DNA from: Bradyrhizobium sp. ISRA430
GTDB taxonomy: Bacteria; Pseudomonadota; Alphaproteobacteria; Rhizobiales; Xanthobacteraceae
DNA: 64,000 bases
Direction: 5' to 3'
Assembly (NCBI RefSeq): GCF_029909975.1
Contig: NZ_CP094516.1
Coordinates: 558,001-622,000 of the forward strand
A program made the translations under genes and the position numbers. Below are positions 11,422 to 20,070 of this stretch, in pieces. The notes under the pieces were generated by a model, which was given only the letters and a program-made list of their open reading frames with translations, made no database searches and was not told where the DNA came from. The first letter of the stretch is position 1. Each line of letters starts with the position of its first letter.

Positions 11422-11516
11422 GCGCACCAGCTTGATGCATGCCGCCGGGCAAGACAATCTGGAATTGCCGAGCCCTGTCTTCGTCCGGAGCGAAGGCAAA
11501 GACGGATGGCTCGCGG

Positions 11517-12473
11517 CTAGTGCCGCAACAGGCTCTGCCTGAACTCGCGCGGCGACATGCCGAAGTGCTCGCGGAAGACGCGGCCGAAATGCGAGAGGTC
11601 GTTGAAGCCCCAGGCGAAGGCGATCTCGCTGACGTGGCGGTGGGCAAGCAGCGGCGAGGCGAGGTCGCGCCGGCATTGGGCGAGACGCTCGGCCAGGACG
11701 TGGCGCTGGAACGAGGTGTCCTCGTCTGCGAGGAGATCGTTCACGTAGCGCGGTGAAATGCCAAGCGCGGCCGCGGTTTCCTGCAGCGAGAGGTCGGGAT
11801 CGGCGAGGTGCGCGCGGATGTGTGCTTTCAGCCGGTAGAGCAGCGCCGAGCGATGGGTCGAGGAAGGCAGCGACGTCTTGCCGAGCCGCTCACTTAGGGC
11901 CATTGCCAGCAGGTCGACGGCTTGCTCGGAGAGGATGGCGGCGTTGCCTGGATCGATCCGGTCCGCGCTCTGGCACAGTCTGTAGATGAAGTCGTAGGTG
12001 ATCCGTTCGAGCGGTGCGTCCGCGCCGAACGATATCGCCGTCAGCGTCTCGCTCCCGCCGAGCCGCCGCTGCAACATCTGTCGCGGCACCATAAAGATCG
12101 TCTGCGTGAAGGCGTGGTCGAACTTCAGTTCGTAGGGACGTGTGGTGTCATAGAGCGCGAATTCACCGGGACGGATCACGGTCTCGCGGCCATCCTGCAC
12201 CACGCCGCCTGCGCCGCGATCGCCGAGTGCGATCAGGATGAAATCCTGGTCCGAGCGCGCGATGCGGGAGGGCGTGCGGAAGACGTGCTGGCGGTCGGAA
12301 CGGACCTCGGAGCACACCGCCTTGCCGAGCGCGCCTCGCGTGACCGAGCCGTGAAAGGCGCTGCCGAGGTCGGACTTGCAGTCGAGCCCGACGAAGACGT
12401 CGCAGACGATATCCTGCCAGAGGGCGAGGCGCCGGTGACCGGGGCTGCCGTCCGTCGTGAACTGGATGGTCAT
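11517..12473 (-). CDS. AraC-family transcriptional regulator
   Basis: A 318-residue regulator with an N-terminal AraC-binding-like (NimR/OxdA-regulator type) domain and a C-terminal pair of helix-turn-helix motifs (about 215-315), including SLQETAAALGISPRYVNDL and the FAWGFNDLSHFGRVFRE signature. It is divergent from the nitrilase/aldoxime dehydratase genes, an arrangement typical of activators of aldoxime-nitrile pathways, so it probably controls them in response to an aldoxime or nitrile. Confidence 0.9.
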   Translation of the reverse strand: MTIQFTTDGSPGHRRLALWQDIVCDVFVGLDCKSDLGSAFHGSVTRGALGKAVCSEVRSDRQHVFRTPSRIARSDQDFILIALGDRGAGGVVQDGRETVIRPGEFALYDTTRPYELKFDHAFTQTIFMVPRQMLQRRLGGSETLTAISFGADAPLERITYDFIYRLCQSADRIDPGNAAILSEQAVDLLAMALSERLGKTSLPSSTHRSALLYRLKAHIRAHLADPDLSLQETAAALGISPRYVNDLLADEDTSFQRHVLAERLAQCRRDLASPLLAHRHVSEIAFAWGFNDLSHFGRVFREHFGMSPREFRQSLLRH

Positions 12474-12673
12474 CAGCGGGCCTCCCTTTCACATCTCAAA
12501 CCGCATGCAGGCGTCGATGCCGGCTGCAAATTCCGGACCGCCGTTCCGGTCGAATTTTCATGCCGTGGCGGTCGAGCGGGCGCCGTCCGGCCGTGGCCCA
12601 ATAGACTGCATCGGGCGTGTACCGTGATCAACCGGAAAGCGGTGCTGTCCCAGTGCATATGATGGAGGCGGGA

Positions 12674-13682
12674 ATGGGCATCGAACATCCGAAATACAAG
12701 GTCGCCGTGGTGCAGGCAGCATCCGCATGGCTCGACCTCGACGCGTCCGTCGACAAGTCGATCGCGCTGATCAGGGAGGCCGCCGAAAAGGGTGATCGCC
12801 TTTCCGGAGGCCTTCATCCCCGGCTATCCCTGGCACATCTGGCTGGACTCGCCGGCCTGGGCGATCGGCCGCGGCTTCGTGCAGCGCTATTTCGACAATT
12901 CACTGGCCTATGACAGCCCGCAGGCCGAGAAGCTGCGCGAGGCGGTGCGCAAGGCCAAGCTGACGGCGGTGCTCGGCCTTTCCGAGCGTGACGGCGGCAG
13001 CCTCTATCTCGCGCAATGGCTGATCGGACCCGACGGGGAGACGATTGCCAAGCGCCGCAAGCTGCGGCCGACCCATGCCGAGCGCACGGTCTATGGCGAA
13101 GGTGATGGCAGCGACCTTGCCGTCCACGCCCGGCCCGACATCGGGCGCCTGGGCGCACTGTGCTGCTGGGAGCATCTTCAGCCGCTGTCTAAATACGCAA
13201 TGTATGCCCAGAACGAGCAGGTGCATGTCGCGGCCTGGCCGAGCTTCTCGCTCTACGATCCCTTCGCGCCGGCGCTCGGCGCCGAGGTGAACAATGCCGC
13301 CTCGCGCGTCTATGCGGTGGAGGGCTCCTGCTTCGTGCTGGCGCCTTGCGCGACCGTCTCGCAGGCGATGATCGACGAGCTCTGTGACCGGCCCGACAAG
13401 CATGCGCTGCTGCATGCCGGCGGCGGCTTTGCCGCCATCTACGGACCCGACGGCAGCCAGATCGGCGACAAGCTCGCGCCCGATCAGGAGGGCCTTCTGA
13501 TCGCCGAGATCGACCTCGGTGCCATTGGCGTTGCCAAGAACGCCGCCGACCCTGCCGGGCATTATTCGCGCCCCGACGTGACGCGCCTGCTGCTCAACAA
13601 CAAGCCGTACAAGCGCGTCGAGCAGTTCGCGCTGCCTGTCGACACCGTCGAGCCCACGGAGATCGCTGCCGCGGCGAATTGA
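12674..13682 (+). pseudogene. Frameshifted nitrilase (carbon-nitrogen hydrolase)
   Basis: Nitrilases hydrolyse nitriles to carboxylic acids. The reading starts well (SD GGAGG, ATG 12674, residues 1-40 ending EAAEKG) but the frame is lost at about 12793. Family homology resumes in the next frame at IAFPEAFIPGYPWHIW. About three codons (eight bases) appear missing between AEKG and IAFPE. The downstream part contains the full catalytic triad: Glu in AFPEAF, Lys in RRKLRP and Cys in LCCWEH. A GTG at 12792 could start a 296-residue product lacking the first beta strand. The gene is followed 38 bases later by the aldoxime dehydratase. Sequencing error is possible. Confidence 0.8.
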
Positions 13683-13720
13683 TCCGCCGCGGCCGCAAGA
13701 CATCACGGGAGGGCATGAGC

Positions 13721-14761
13721 ATGGAATCCGCAATTCCTCCGCATCTTCAGACGGAGCGCTCGCGCCACAAGCGCGTGCCGGACGACTATCGGCCGCCGTA
13801 TCCATCGTTCGTGGCGCGCTACAAGCCGAACGTTGGCCGCGTCGTGATGGCCTATTTCGGCGTGCAGTATCGCGGCGCGCCGCCGGCCGCCGCGACCGAC
13901 GCGCTGGCCGAGATCGACCGGCGTTTCGTTGCGACCGATGGTCCGTCACATTGGGATCGCGCGCATTATGTCGACCAGTCCGGCTATGCCAACGTGGTCT
14001 CGGTCGCCTATTGGGACGACATCGCGCGCTTCGACGCCTGGTTTGCGCCGGCACGCGAGGCGTGGACCGGCAGCGCACGGGAAGGCATTGGCACCTTCAT
14101 CGAGGTGTTGCGGCCGGCCGTGGCACGGCACGAGACGCTGTTCTCCTCACTTGGCCGGCCCGAGGGCGTCGCTGTCATCGCGGATAGCATGAGCGGCGAG
14201 GTGCAGGAGCACGCCTATTGGGGCGGCATGCGCGACCGCATTCCGCTATCGCAGACCGACGCGATGGCACCCGGCGGCGATCCAAAACTCGTCCGCGACG
14301 GTGCGCGGCTGCGCGTGATCGCAAACGACAATCTCTGCCTGATCCGGTCCGGGCAGGACTGGAGCGACACCGAGGCATCGGAGCGAAAGCTCTATCTCGA
14401 TGATGTCGAGCCGGTGCTGCGCGAGGGCATGGATTTCCTGCGCGACGACGGGCTCACCATCGGCTGCTACGCCAACCGCTACATGCGCGTGCTCGGCGCC
14501 GACGGCAGGCCAAGCGAAAAGTCCTATGGCCAGAGCTGGTGGAAGAGTCTTGCCGCGCTGGAGCGCTGGGCGGAATCCCATCCGACCCACGTCCGGATCT
14601 TTGGCGCGGCGATGAAGTATCTGTCGACGCTGGGGCCGTCAGCAAAGCTGCGGCTCTATCACGAGGTCACGGTGGCCGCCGCGGATGAACAGTTCTTCGA
14701 ATACCTGAACTGTCATCCCAAGACCGGCATGCTGGCGGCCGTCGAAACCGTCGGCGCGTGA
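13721..14761 (+). CDS. oxd: Phenylacetaldoxime dehydratase (haem aldoxime dehydratase)
   Basis: This 346-residue protein matches the Oxd family, which dehydrates aldoximes to nitriles using a ferrous haem b. The start MESAIP after GGGAGG is the family's usual N-terminus and the length is close to the 350 of characterised enzymes. H290 (THVRIFG) and H314 (LYHEV) sit where the proximal and distal haem histidines are expected, and an Arg at 171 or 173 fits the active-site Arg; these assignments are by position only. Nitrilase upstream and AraC regulator beyond it complete an aldoxime-to-acid pathway. Confidence 0.9.
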   Translation: MESAIPPHLQTERSRHKRVPDDYRPPYPSFVARYKPNVGRVVMAYFGVQYRGAPPAAATDALAEIDRRFVATDGPSHWDRAHYVDQSGYANVVSVAYWDDIARFDAWFAPAREAWTGSAREGIGTFIEVLRPAVARHETLFSSLGRPEGVAVIADSMSGEVQEHAYWGGMRDRIPLSQTDAMAPGGDPKLVRDGARLRVIANDNLCLIRSGQDWSDTEASERKLYLDDVEPVLREGMDFLRDDGLTIGCYANRYMRVLGADGRPSEKSYGQSWWKSLAALERWAESHPTHVRIFGAAMKYLSTLGPSAKLRLYHEVTVAAADEQFFEYLNCHPKTGMLAAVETVGA

Positions 14762-14764
14762 GGT

Positions 14765-15403
14765 TTATGCGATGCAGTGACCGAGCAGCTCCGGGTGCGC
14801 GGCGCAGATGTGATGCGCGCCGGCATCCCTGAGCTCGGCCTCGCTGCCATAGCCGTAGAGCACGCCGATGGCGGTCATGCCGTTGGTCCTGGCGCCGACC
14901 ACATCGTGGCTGCGGTCGCCGATCATGATCGCGCTGTTAGGATCGACCTTCGCCTCGTCGAGCGCGTAGCGCAGCAGGTCGCGCTTGTCGACCCGCGTGC
15001 CATCGAGCTCGGAGCCGAACACGCGCTCGAAATAAGGCCGCAAGCCGAAATGATCGATGATGCGGTTGGCGTAGACTGCGGGCTTGCTGGTGGCGACGAA
15101 CATCCGCTGGCGTGTCGCTGCAATCCTCGCCAGAGTGTCCTTGATGCCGGAATACGCCTCGTTCTCGAACAGGCCGACTTCACTGAATCGCTCGCGGTAG
15201 AGCAGCAGCGCCCGGTCGGCGAGCTCGTCGGTTCCGGTAAGCTTCTTCAGGCTGGCATGCAGCGGCGGCCCGATGCACCAGGTCAGCTCGTCCTCGCTCG
15301 GAACAGGCTTGCCGAGTCGCTCCAGCGCATACTGGATCGAGCGGGTGATCCCCGGCTTGGGGTTGGTCAGCGTGCCGTCGAGATCGAAGTAGATGGTTTG
15401 CAT
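14765..15403 (-). CDS. HAD-superfamily hydrolase, phosphoglycolate phosphatase-like
   Basis: A 212-residue HAD phosphatase with motif I FDLDGTLTN (residues 6-14), a small helical cap, a Lys in the middle third and motif IV MIGDRSHDVVGA (about 168-179). It is closest in form to Gph/PpaX-like phosphatases that remove phosphate from small metabolites. Substrate cannot be assigned. It converges on the aldoxime dehydratase gene with only three bases between the stops. Confidence 0.88.
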   Translation of the reverse strand: MQTIYFDLDGTLTNPKPGITRSIQYALERLGKPVPSEDELTWCIGPPLHASLKKLTGTDELADRALLLYRERFSEVGLFENEAYSGIKDTLARIAATRQRMFVATSKPAVYANRIIDHFGLRPYFERVFGSELDGTRVDKRDLLRYALDEAKVDPNSAIMIGDRSHDVVGARTNGMTAIGVLYGYGSEAELRDAGAHHICAAHPELLGHCIA

Positions 15404-15472
15404 CCGGGCCGAGCCTAAGTTGATGTCGCCCCGTTGCTAGTTGCATCGGCTTTCAAGTCAAGAGCCGATGCG

Positions 15473-16492
15473 TCATTGCTGCCGGGCCCATTCGACGATC
15501 GCTGCGGCATCCGCGCCGGCCTGGGTCTCCCAGGTGGTGATTGCGGTCGTCGCCGCCTTCCGGAGCGCCGCGATGAGGGACGGCGGCGCCGGCTCAGCGA
15601 TGCGGACGCCATTGTCGCGCATGCGCGCATAGTTTTCGGAGGTGCGATGGGTGAGTAGCGCGAGCTGGCTTTGCTCGGTCTCTTCAGCCGCAGCCAGCAC
15701 CTCGCGCTGAATCGGCTCGGACAGCTCAGTGAATGCATCGCTGCGGACGAAGGCGATCGAGACCGGCATCGCGTAGTTGATGGCCGTGAAGTAGGGCAGA
15801 AAATCCCAGAGCTTGCGTCCCGCGCCGCCATCGCCGGAGGTGAGGAACGCATTCAGCCGATGTTCCTTCAGACCCGCGAGCGCGGCGTCCATCGGCAGGA
15901 ACTGCGCATTTGCGCCGGCCGCGCGCATGACCTCGCTGGAATTAGCATCGTAAGCCCGCAAATTCAGCTTCGGCAGGTCGTCGGCGCCTTCGAGCGAACG
16001 CTCCGACCAGAGGCCTGTTGCCGGCCAGATCGTCACATAAAGCAGTTTGAGGCCGCGCGCCGCGAGCGCCTTTTCATAGAGCGGGCGTGCCCGCAAGTTG
16101 GCGGCACGGGCGGCGTCAACCGATTGCACGAGGAAGGGCAGGGTGGAAAGACCGAGTATCGGGTCGATGCCGGAGAGCGCGCCTGCAAAGGCGTCGCCGC
16201 CGACGATCCGGCCGTCCTGCGCGGCGCGCGGCATCTCGCCCGAGCTGATCTTGAGCTCGTTGTCGAAGGCGTTGGTGACGGTCACGAAGCCGTTGGTGCG
16301 CGCGGCGACGCGGCTGGCGAATGTCGTGAGCCCGATCCCGGAAATGTTGTTCTGCGGGTATTCCGTGGTCATCCGCCAGGCAACTTGCGCGGTCGCCGGG
16401 ACGACGCTGAGGACGACCCAGAGGAAGAGGGCGAGGATGGTGCGGATCCGTTTGGCGGGGAAAAGCATTGGGAGGGGCAGACCAGGGAACAT
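15473..16492 (-). CDS. TRAP transporter substrate-binding protein, DctP family
   Basis: A 339-residue periplasmic binding protein with a signal peptide ending near ATAQ (residues 33-36; start at 16468 would give a shorter one). The DctP pattern is visible: WRMTTEYPQN at the mature N-terminus, and the LNLRAYDANSS region with the conserved Arg that contacts a carboxylate. No DctQ or DctM membrane genes are adjacent, so it either works with a transporter elsewhere or as a sensor ligand-binding protein. It is divergent from the lytic transglycosylase gene. Confidence 0.85.
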   Translation of the reverse strand: MFPGLPLPMLFPAKRIRTILALFLWVVLSVVPATAQVAWRMTTEYPQNNISGIGLTTFASRVAARTNGFVTVTNAFDNELKISSGEMPRAAQDGRIVGGDAFAGALSGIDPILGLSTLPFLVQSVDAARAANLRARPLYEKALAARGLKLLYVTIWPATGLWSERSLEGADDLPKLNLRAYDANSSEVMRAAGANAQFLPMDAALAGLKEHRLNAFLTSGDGGAGRKLWDFLPYFTAINYAMPVSIAFVRSDAFTELSEPIQREVLAAAEETEQSQLALLTHRTSENYARMRDNGVRIAEPAPPSLIAALRKAATTAITTWETQAGADAAAIVEWARQQ

Positions 16493-16652
16493 TCGGCGAC
16501 GTCTCTAAGCCATGTCACGATGCCACAGTTTGGCACAGTACCTTGTGGCACGCCGCGCACGCGCATGCCACAGATATGCTTGCGCTCTGTCGAGGCGGAT
16601 TGCATTCTTCTCGGGCCGCTCACTCCGGCTGGCAGCTCTCGGGACCGCGCGC

Positions 16653-17630
16653 ATGCCACCTCTCTCCGCCGCGCGCAGGCCGCTGCGCATGTTTGCCGCA
16701 CTGCTCCTGTCGGCGACGCAGGCGCTGGCAGAGGATGCGTCGCCCGCAAAGACCGATGTCGCTGTCCCAAGCGTCGAGGAGCTGGCGCGGCCGCCGGAAA
16801 AGCCGGCTAGCGCGCGAGAGAGCGATACGCGGGAGTCGATCTGTCTGATCATCGAGGCCGCGGCGCGCGACGCTAACCTGCCGCTGGAATTCTTCGCCCG
16901 CGTGATCTGGCAGGAGAGCCGCTTCCAGACCGACGCGGTCGGGCCCGTGACGCGCAGCGGCGAGCGCGCGCAGGGGATCGCGCAGTTCATGCCAGGCACG
17001 GCGAGCGAGCGCGGCCTGCTCGATCCCTTCAACCCGGTCCAGGCGCTGCCGAAGTCGGCCGAGTTTCTCAACGACCTGCGCAACCAGTTCGGCAATCTTG
17101 GCCTCGCTGCCGCCGCCTACAACGCAGGTCCGCGGCGGGTGCAGGAGTGGCTTGCGGGCACCGGCGGCATGCCGGAGCAGACGCGCCACTACGTCGTCGC
17201 CATCACCGGCGCGACCGTCGAGGACTGGGCGAAAGCGGGCAGCGCCGGAAAGGGACCGCCGAGCGCGCCGCCGACAAGCTGCCGCGACCTGATGGCGCTC
17301 TTGAAGCGCGCGCCAAATCCCTTCGTCGCCGAGCTCGAGCAGCATGTGCAGCTTGCCGCCGCAAAAGTCTGGGGCGTGCAGCTTGCCGCCGGGTTTGATC
17401 GCAACAGGGCGCTGGCGATGTATTCCCGTGCGGTGACGCGCCTCAGCGCCGTGATCGGTGACCGCGATCCAAGCATTCTGAGCTCGGTGATGCGCAGTCG
17501 CGGCACGCACGCTTTCTACCAGGTGCGCATCGGCGCCGATACGCGCAGTGAGGCGGACGACCTCTGCAACCGCATCCGGAAGGCAGGCGGCGCCTGCTTC
17601 GTGCTCAAGAACCGGGGCGTGAGCGGGTAG
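16653..17630 (+). CDS. Lytic transglycosylase (SLT) with C-terminal SPOR-like segment
   Basis: This 325-residue protein has a signal peptide (ending near ALAE), an SLT domain (about 55-200) with the catalytic Glu in VIWQESRFQ, the GIAQFMPGTA motif and AAAYNAGPRRV, and a C-terminal segment (about 285-320, YQVRIGADTRSEAD...) resembling a SPOR domain. It cleaves the glycan strand of peptidoglycan in the periplasm. The frame is open to 16512 but the signal peptide supports 16653 or 16689. It is the second peptidoglycan enzyme here with a SPOR-type tail. Confidence 0.88.
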   Translation: MPPLSAARRPLRMFAALLLSATQALAEDASPAKTDVAVPSVEELARPPEKPASARESDTRESICLIIEAAARDANLPLEFFARVIWQESRFQTDAVGPVTRSGERAQGIAQFMPGTASERGLLDPFNPVQALPKSAEFLNDLRNQFGNLGLAAAAYNAGPRRVQEWLAGTGGMPEQTRHYVVAITGATVEDWAKAGSAGKGPPSAPPTSCRDLMALLKRAPNPFVAELEQHVQLAAAKVWGVQLAAGFDRNRALAMYSRAVTRLSAVIGDRDPSILSSVMRSRGTHAFYQVRIGADTRSEADDLCNRIRKAGGACFVLKNRGVSG

Positions 17631-17647
17631 GGGAGTCTCTCTCCGCA

Positions 17648-17754
17648 GTCATTCCCGGGCGCGACGAAGTCGCGAGCCCGGAATCCATTGTGCACCGATC
17701 CCAGAGGCCTAATGGATTCCGGGCTCGCGCCAAGGGGCGCGCCCCGGAATGACG
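17648..17754. repeat. Palindromic intergenic repeat, family 2 (copy a)
   Basis: The element begins GTCATTCCCGGGC, ends GCCCCGGAATGAC, and has an internal pair of GAATCCAT/ATGGATTC arms, giving a long imperfect cruciform. A second copy at 34334-34438 shares most of its sequence, and a fragment lies at 54440-54478. The last bases contain the ATG used as the longest AzlC start. Confidence 0.85.
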
Positions 17755-18606
17755 GCGGTGGTGATTGTGGCCCGCGTGCATGCCAGCCCCGCCGCCCGCT
17801 TCCTTGACGCCAGCCTGCGCATTGCCCGTTATGCGGGCACGATTCCTCACCCCGGCCAAACTCCCGTGGCGCTTCCTCCGCTCGATTCTCCTCAATGGCA
17901 CAGCCCCTGGCGCGCCTTTGCGTGGGGGCTGCGCTCGATCACGCAGACGATCCTCACCATCGTCCTGTTCGTGACCTATCTCGGCATCGGCGCGCTCGCC
18001 CATGACACCCATTTCAGCCTGCTCTGGGCGCTGGCTTCGACGCTGTTCGTCTGGGCGGGGCCGGCGCAGATCATTCTGATCACAACGCTCGGTTCGGGCG
18101 CGACCATCATCCAGTCGGCGATTGCGGTCACCGTCAGCGCGATCCGCCTGTTTCCGATGGTGGTCTCGGTGCTGCCGCTGATGCGCACGCCAACGACGAA
18201 ACGGCGCGAGCTGATTTTCGCCGCGCATCTCACCGCCGTGACGCTCTGGGTCGAGTGCCACCGCTTCCTCCCGCAGGTGCCGCGAGAGCGGCGAATCGCC
18301 TTCGTCCACGGGCTCGGCTTCGGCTTGGTCTCGGTGTGCCTCACCGCCAATACGGTGGGCTATTTCCTCGCCGCCAACCTGACGCAAACACTGGGCGCGG
18401 CGATCCTCCTGCTCACGCCGCTGTCCTTCCTGTTCTCGACCGCGCGCAACAGCCGCGAAATCGCCGACGTCGTCGCGCTCGCGCTGGGCATCGTGCTCTA
18501 TCCGTTGGCCGCGAAGATGAACAGCGGCCTCGATATCCTCGTCAGCGGTGTTGCGGCCGGCACGATTGCCTATGGCGTGCATTGGTGGCGCGAGGTGCGC
18601 GCATGA
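17749..18606 (+). CDS. azlC: AzlC family branched-chain amino acid permease
   Basis: A protein of up to 285 residues with at least five membrane segments after residue 60, matching AzlC, the large subunit of the AzlCD exporter for branched-chain amino acids. The first 40-55 residues look non-coding and the ATG lies inside a palindromic repeat, so the true start is uncertain; GTG at 17866 is one alternative. The stop overlaps the azlD start as ATGA, indicating translational coupling. Confidence 0.85.
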   Translation: MTAVVIVARVHASPAARFLDASLRIARYAGTIPHPGQTPVALPPLDSPQWHSPWRAFAWGLRSITQTILTIVLFVTYLGIGALAHDTHFSLLWALASTLFVWAGPAQIILITTLGSGATIIQSAIAVTVSAIRLFPMVVSVLPLMRTPTTKRRELIFAAHLTAVTLWVECHRFLPQVPRERRIAFVHGLGFGLVSVCLTANTVGYFLAANLTQTLGAAILLLTPLSFLFSTARNSREIADVVALALGIVLYPLAAKMNSGLDILVSGVAAGTIAYGVHWWREVRA

Positions 18607-18953
18607 GCCTCTCCCAGCTCATCGGCGATTGGCACGCGCTCGCTGTGCTGTTCGTCGCCGGCGTTATTCCCAACCAGATATGGCGCATGCTTGGCCTGTG
18701 GTTCGGCGGCGGTATCGACGAGGGCTCCGAGCTCCTGGTCTGGGTGAGGGCGGTCGCGACCGCGATTCTCGCCGGCGTCATCGGCCAGATAGTTGTCGAG
18801 CCGCCGGGCGCGCTGACGAGCGTGCCGGACGGCTTACGCTACGGCGCAGTAGCCGCCGGCCTCGTCGTGTTCCTGTTGACCCGCCGCTCGATTTTCGCCG
18901 GCGTCGTCACCGGCGAAGTCTTCATGCTGGCCGGACAGTGGTGGCTGGGCTAA
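18603..18953 (+). CDS. azlD: AzlD family small permease subunit
   Basis: A 116-residue protein with four hydrophobic segments that fits AzlD, the small partner of AzlC in branched-chain amino acid export. The start is fixed by the four-base ATGA overlap with azlC. The motif NQIWRMLGLW near residues 22-31 is characteristic of the family. Confidence 0.88.
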   Translation: MSLSQLIGDWHALAVLFVAGVIPNQIWRMLGLWFGGGIDEGSELLVWVRAVATAILAGVIGQIVVEPPGALTSVPDGLRYGAVAAGLVVFLLTRRSIFAGVVTGEVFMLAGQWWLG

Positions 18954-18982
18954 AACCCTCGCGAACAGCAAGGAACGACACA

Positions 18983-19474
18983 ATGGTTCGCGAAAACGAA
19001 CTCCGCGAGGGCGAAGTCGCCATTGAGCTGCCGCCGACGGAGGATGCCGGCCTCGTCTTCATTGGCCGAATCCGCACGCCATGGAGCTCACGGCTGGAGA
19101 CGCCGCGGCAGGGCCGTCTCGACGGCCCGGTGTGCCGGCTGGAGATCTTCGAGCCGTTCGTGCCGGCGATCAAGGGCGTCGACTTCTACAGCAATCTCGA
19201 AGTGCTGTACTGGCTCGACCGCTCCCGGCGCGACATCATTCTGCAAAGCCCCAAGAACAACCAGAACACCCGCGGCACCTTTTCGCTGCGCTCGCCGGTC
19301 AGGCCCAATCCGATCGGCACCTCGATCGTGAAGCTGGTCGGCGTCGAGGGCAACACGATCCTGGTGCGCGGGCTCGACTGCATCGACAACACGCCGTTGA
19401 TCGACATCAAGCCTGATCGCTGCGAGTTCACGCCGCTTGCCGCGCCGCAGCCGGGGGATTTTGAGACGGAGTGA
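18983..19474 (+). CDS. trmO: tRNA (N6-threonylcarbamoyladenosine-37-N6)-methyltransferase TrmO
   Basis: This 163-residue protein belongs to the TsaA/TrmO (UPF0066) family, which methylates t6A37 in some tRNAs using SAM. Visible family motifs are the SPVRPNPIGTS stretch, LDCIDNTPLIDIKP near the C-terminus and an N-terminal FIGRIRTPW. It is shorter than E. coli TrmO (about 235), as in most alphaproteobacteria, because the C-terminal extension is absent. It lies 29 bases after azlD and may be co-transcribed. The annotation 'SAM-dependent methyltransferase' would also apply. Confidence 0.85.
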   Translation: MVRENELREGEVAIELPPTEDAGLVFIGRIRTPWSSRLETPRQGRLDGPVCRLEIFEPFVPAIKGVDFYSNLEVLYWLDRSRRDIILQSPKNNQNTRGTFSLRSPVRPNPIGTSIVKLVGVEGNTILVRGLDCIDNTPLIDIKPDRCEFTPLAAPQPGDFETE

Positions 19475-19492
19475 GGGTACGCCGGCCCAACC

Positions 19493-19581
19493 TCGTCATT
19501 GCGAGGAGCCCTTGCGACGAAGCAATCCACAGTGTCTCCCACGGAAGATTCTGGATTGCCTCGCTTCGCTCGCAATGACGA
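19493..19581. repeat. Palindromic intergenic repeat, family 1 (copy a)
   Basis: The element starts TCGTCATTGCGAG and ends CTCGCAATGACGA, with inner arms GAAGCAATCCA and TGGATTGC. Two more copies are at 23841-23921 and 41302-41381. This copy sits between the converging trmO and HIT genes and may act as a bidirectional terminator. Confidence 0.88.
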
Positions 19582-19591
19582 GTGGAAAAAC

Positions 19592-20020
19592 CTAACCCGC
19601 TTTCAGCTCCGCGATTAGCTTGGCCGCGTGCTCTTCCAGCACCTTGCCGTCTTCCTTGCGGCTCGCGGGCGGAAGCAGCGCTACACCGTCGTGACGCGGC
19701 ATCACGTGCATGTGCAGGTGAAACACTACCTGACCGCCGGCGGGCTCGTTGAACTGTTGCACCGTGATGCCGTCGGCCTCGAACGCCTTCATCGCGGCGG
19801 CCGCGATCTTGTGCGTGGCGCGGGCAACATGGGCGTAGTCGTCCGGGTTGATGTCGAGAATGTTGCGGGCAGGGGCTTTTGGGATGACGAGCGTATGGCC
19901 GGGCGAGCGCGGCATGATGTCGAGGAAAGCGAGCACGTGCTCGTTCTCATAGACCTTGTAACACGGGAATTCGCCGCGCAGGATTTTCGCGAAGATATTA
20001 TTGGGATCGTAAGCGGTCAT
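19592..20020 (-). CDS. HIT family protein
   Basis: A 142-residue histidine-triad hydrolase/transferase. The active-site HLHMHVMP (about 101-108) carries the three His, and the N-terminal IFAKILRGEFPCYKVYE pattern is typical of the Hint/HinT branch that hydrolyses nucleoside phosphoramidates. Cytoplasmic. It lies 50 bases upstream of the next minus-strand gene start only in reverse order, so it may be the last gene of a unit with the GNAT-like gene. Confidence 0.93.
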   Translation of the reverse strand: MTAYDPNNIFAKILRGEFPCYKVYENEHVLAFLDIMPRSPGHTLVIPKAPARNILDINPDDYAHVARATHKIAAAAMKAFEADGITVQQFNEPAGGQVVFHLHMHVMPRHDGVALLPPASRKEDGKVLEEHAAKLIAELKAG

Positions 20021-20070
20021 ACGGCTGCTCCTGAAGTTGCGGCCTTACTGTCATCACCTCGGAGAAGCCG

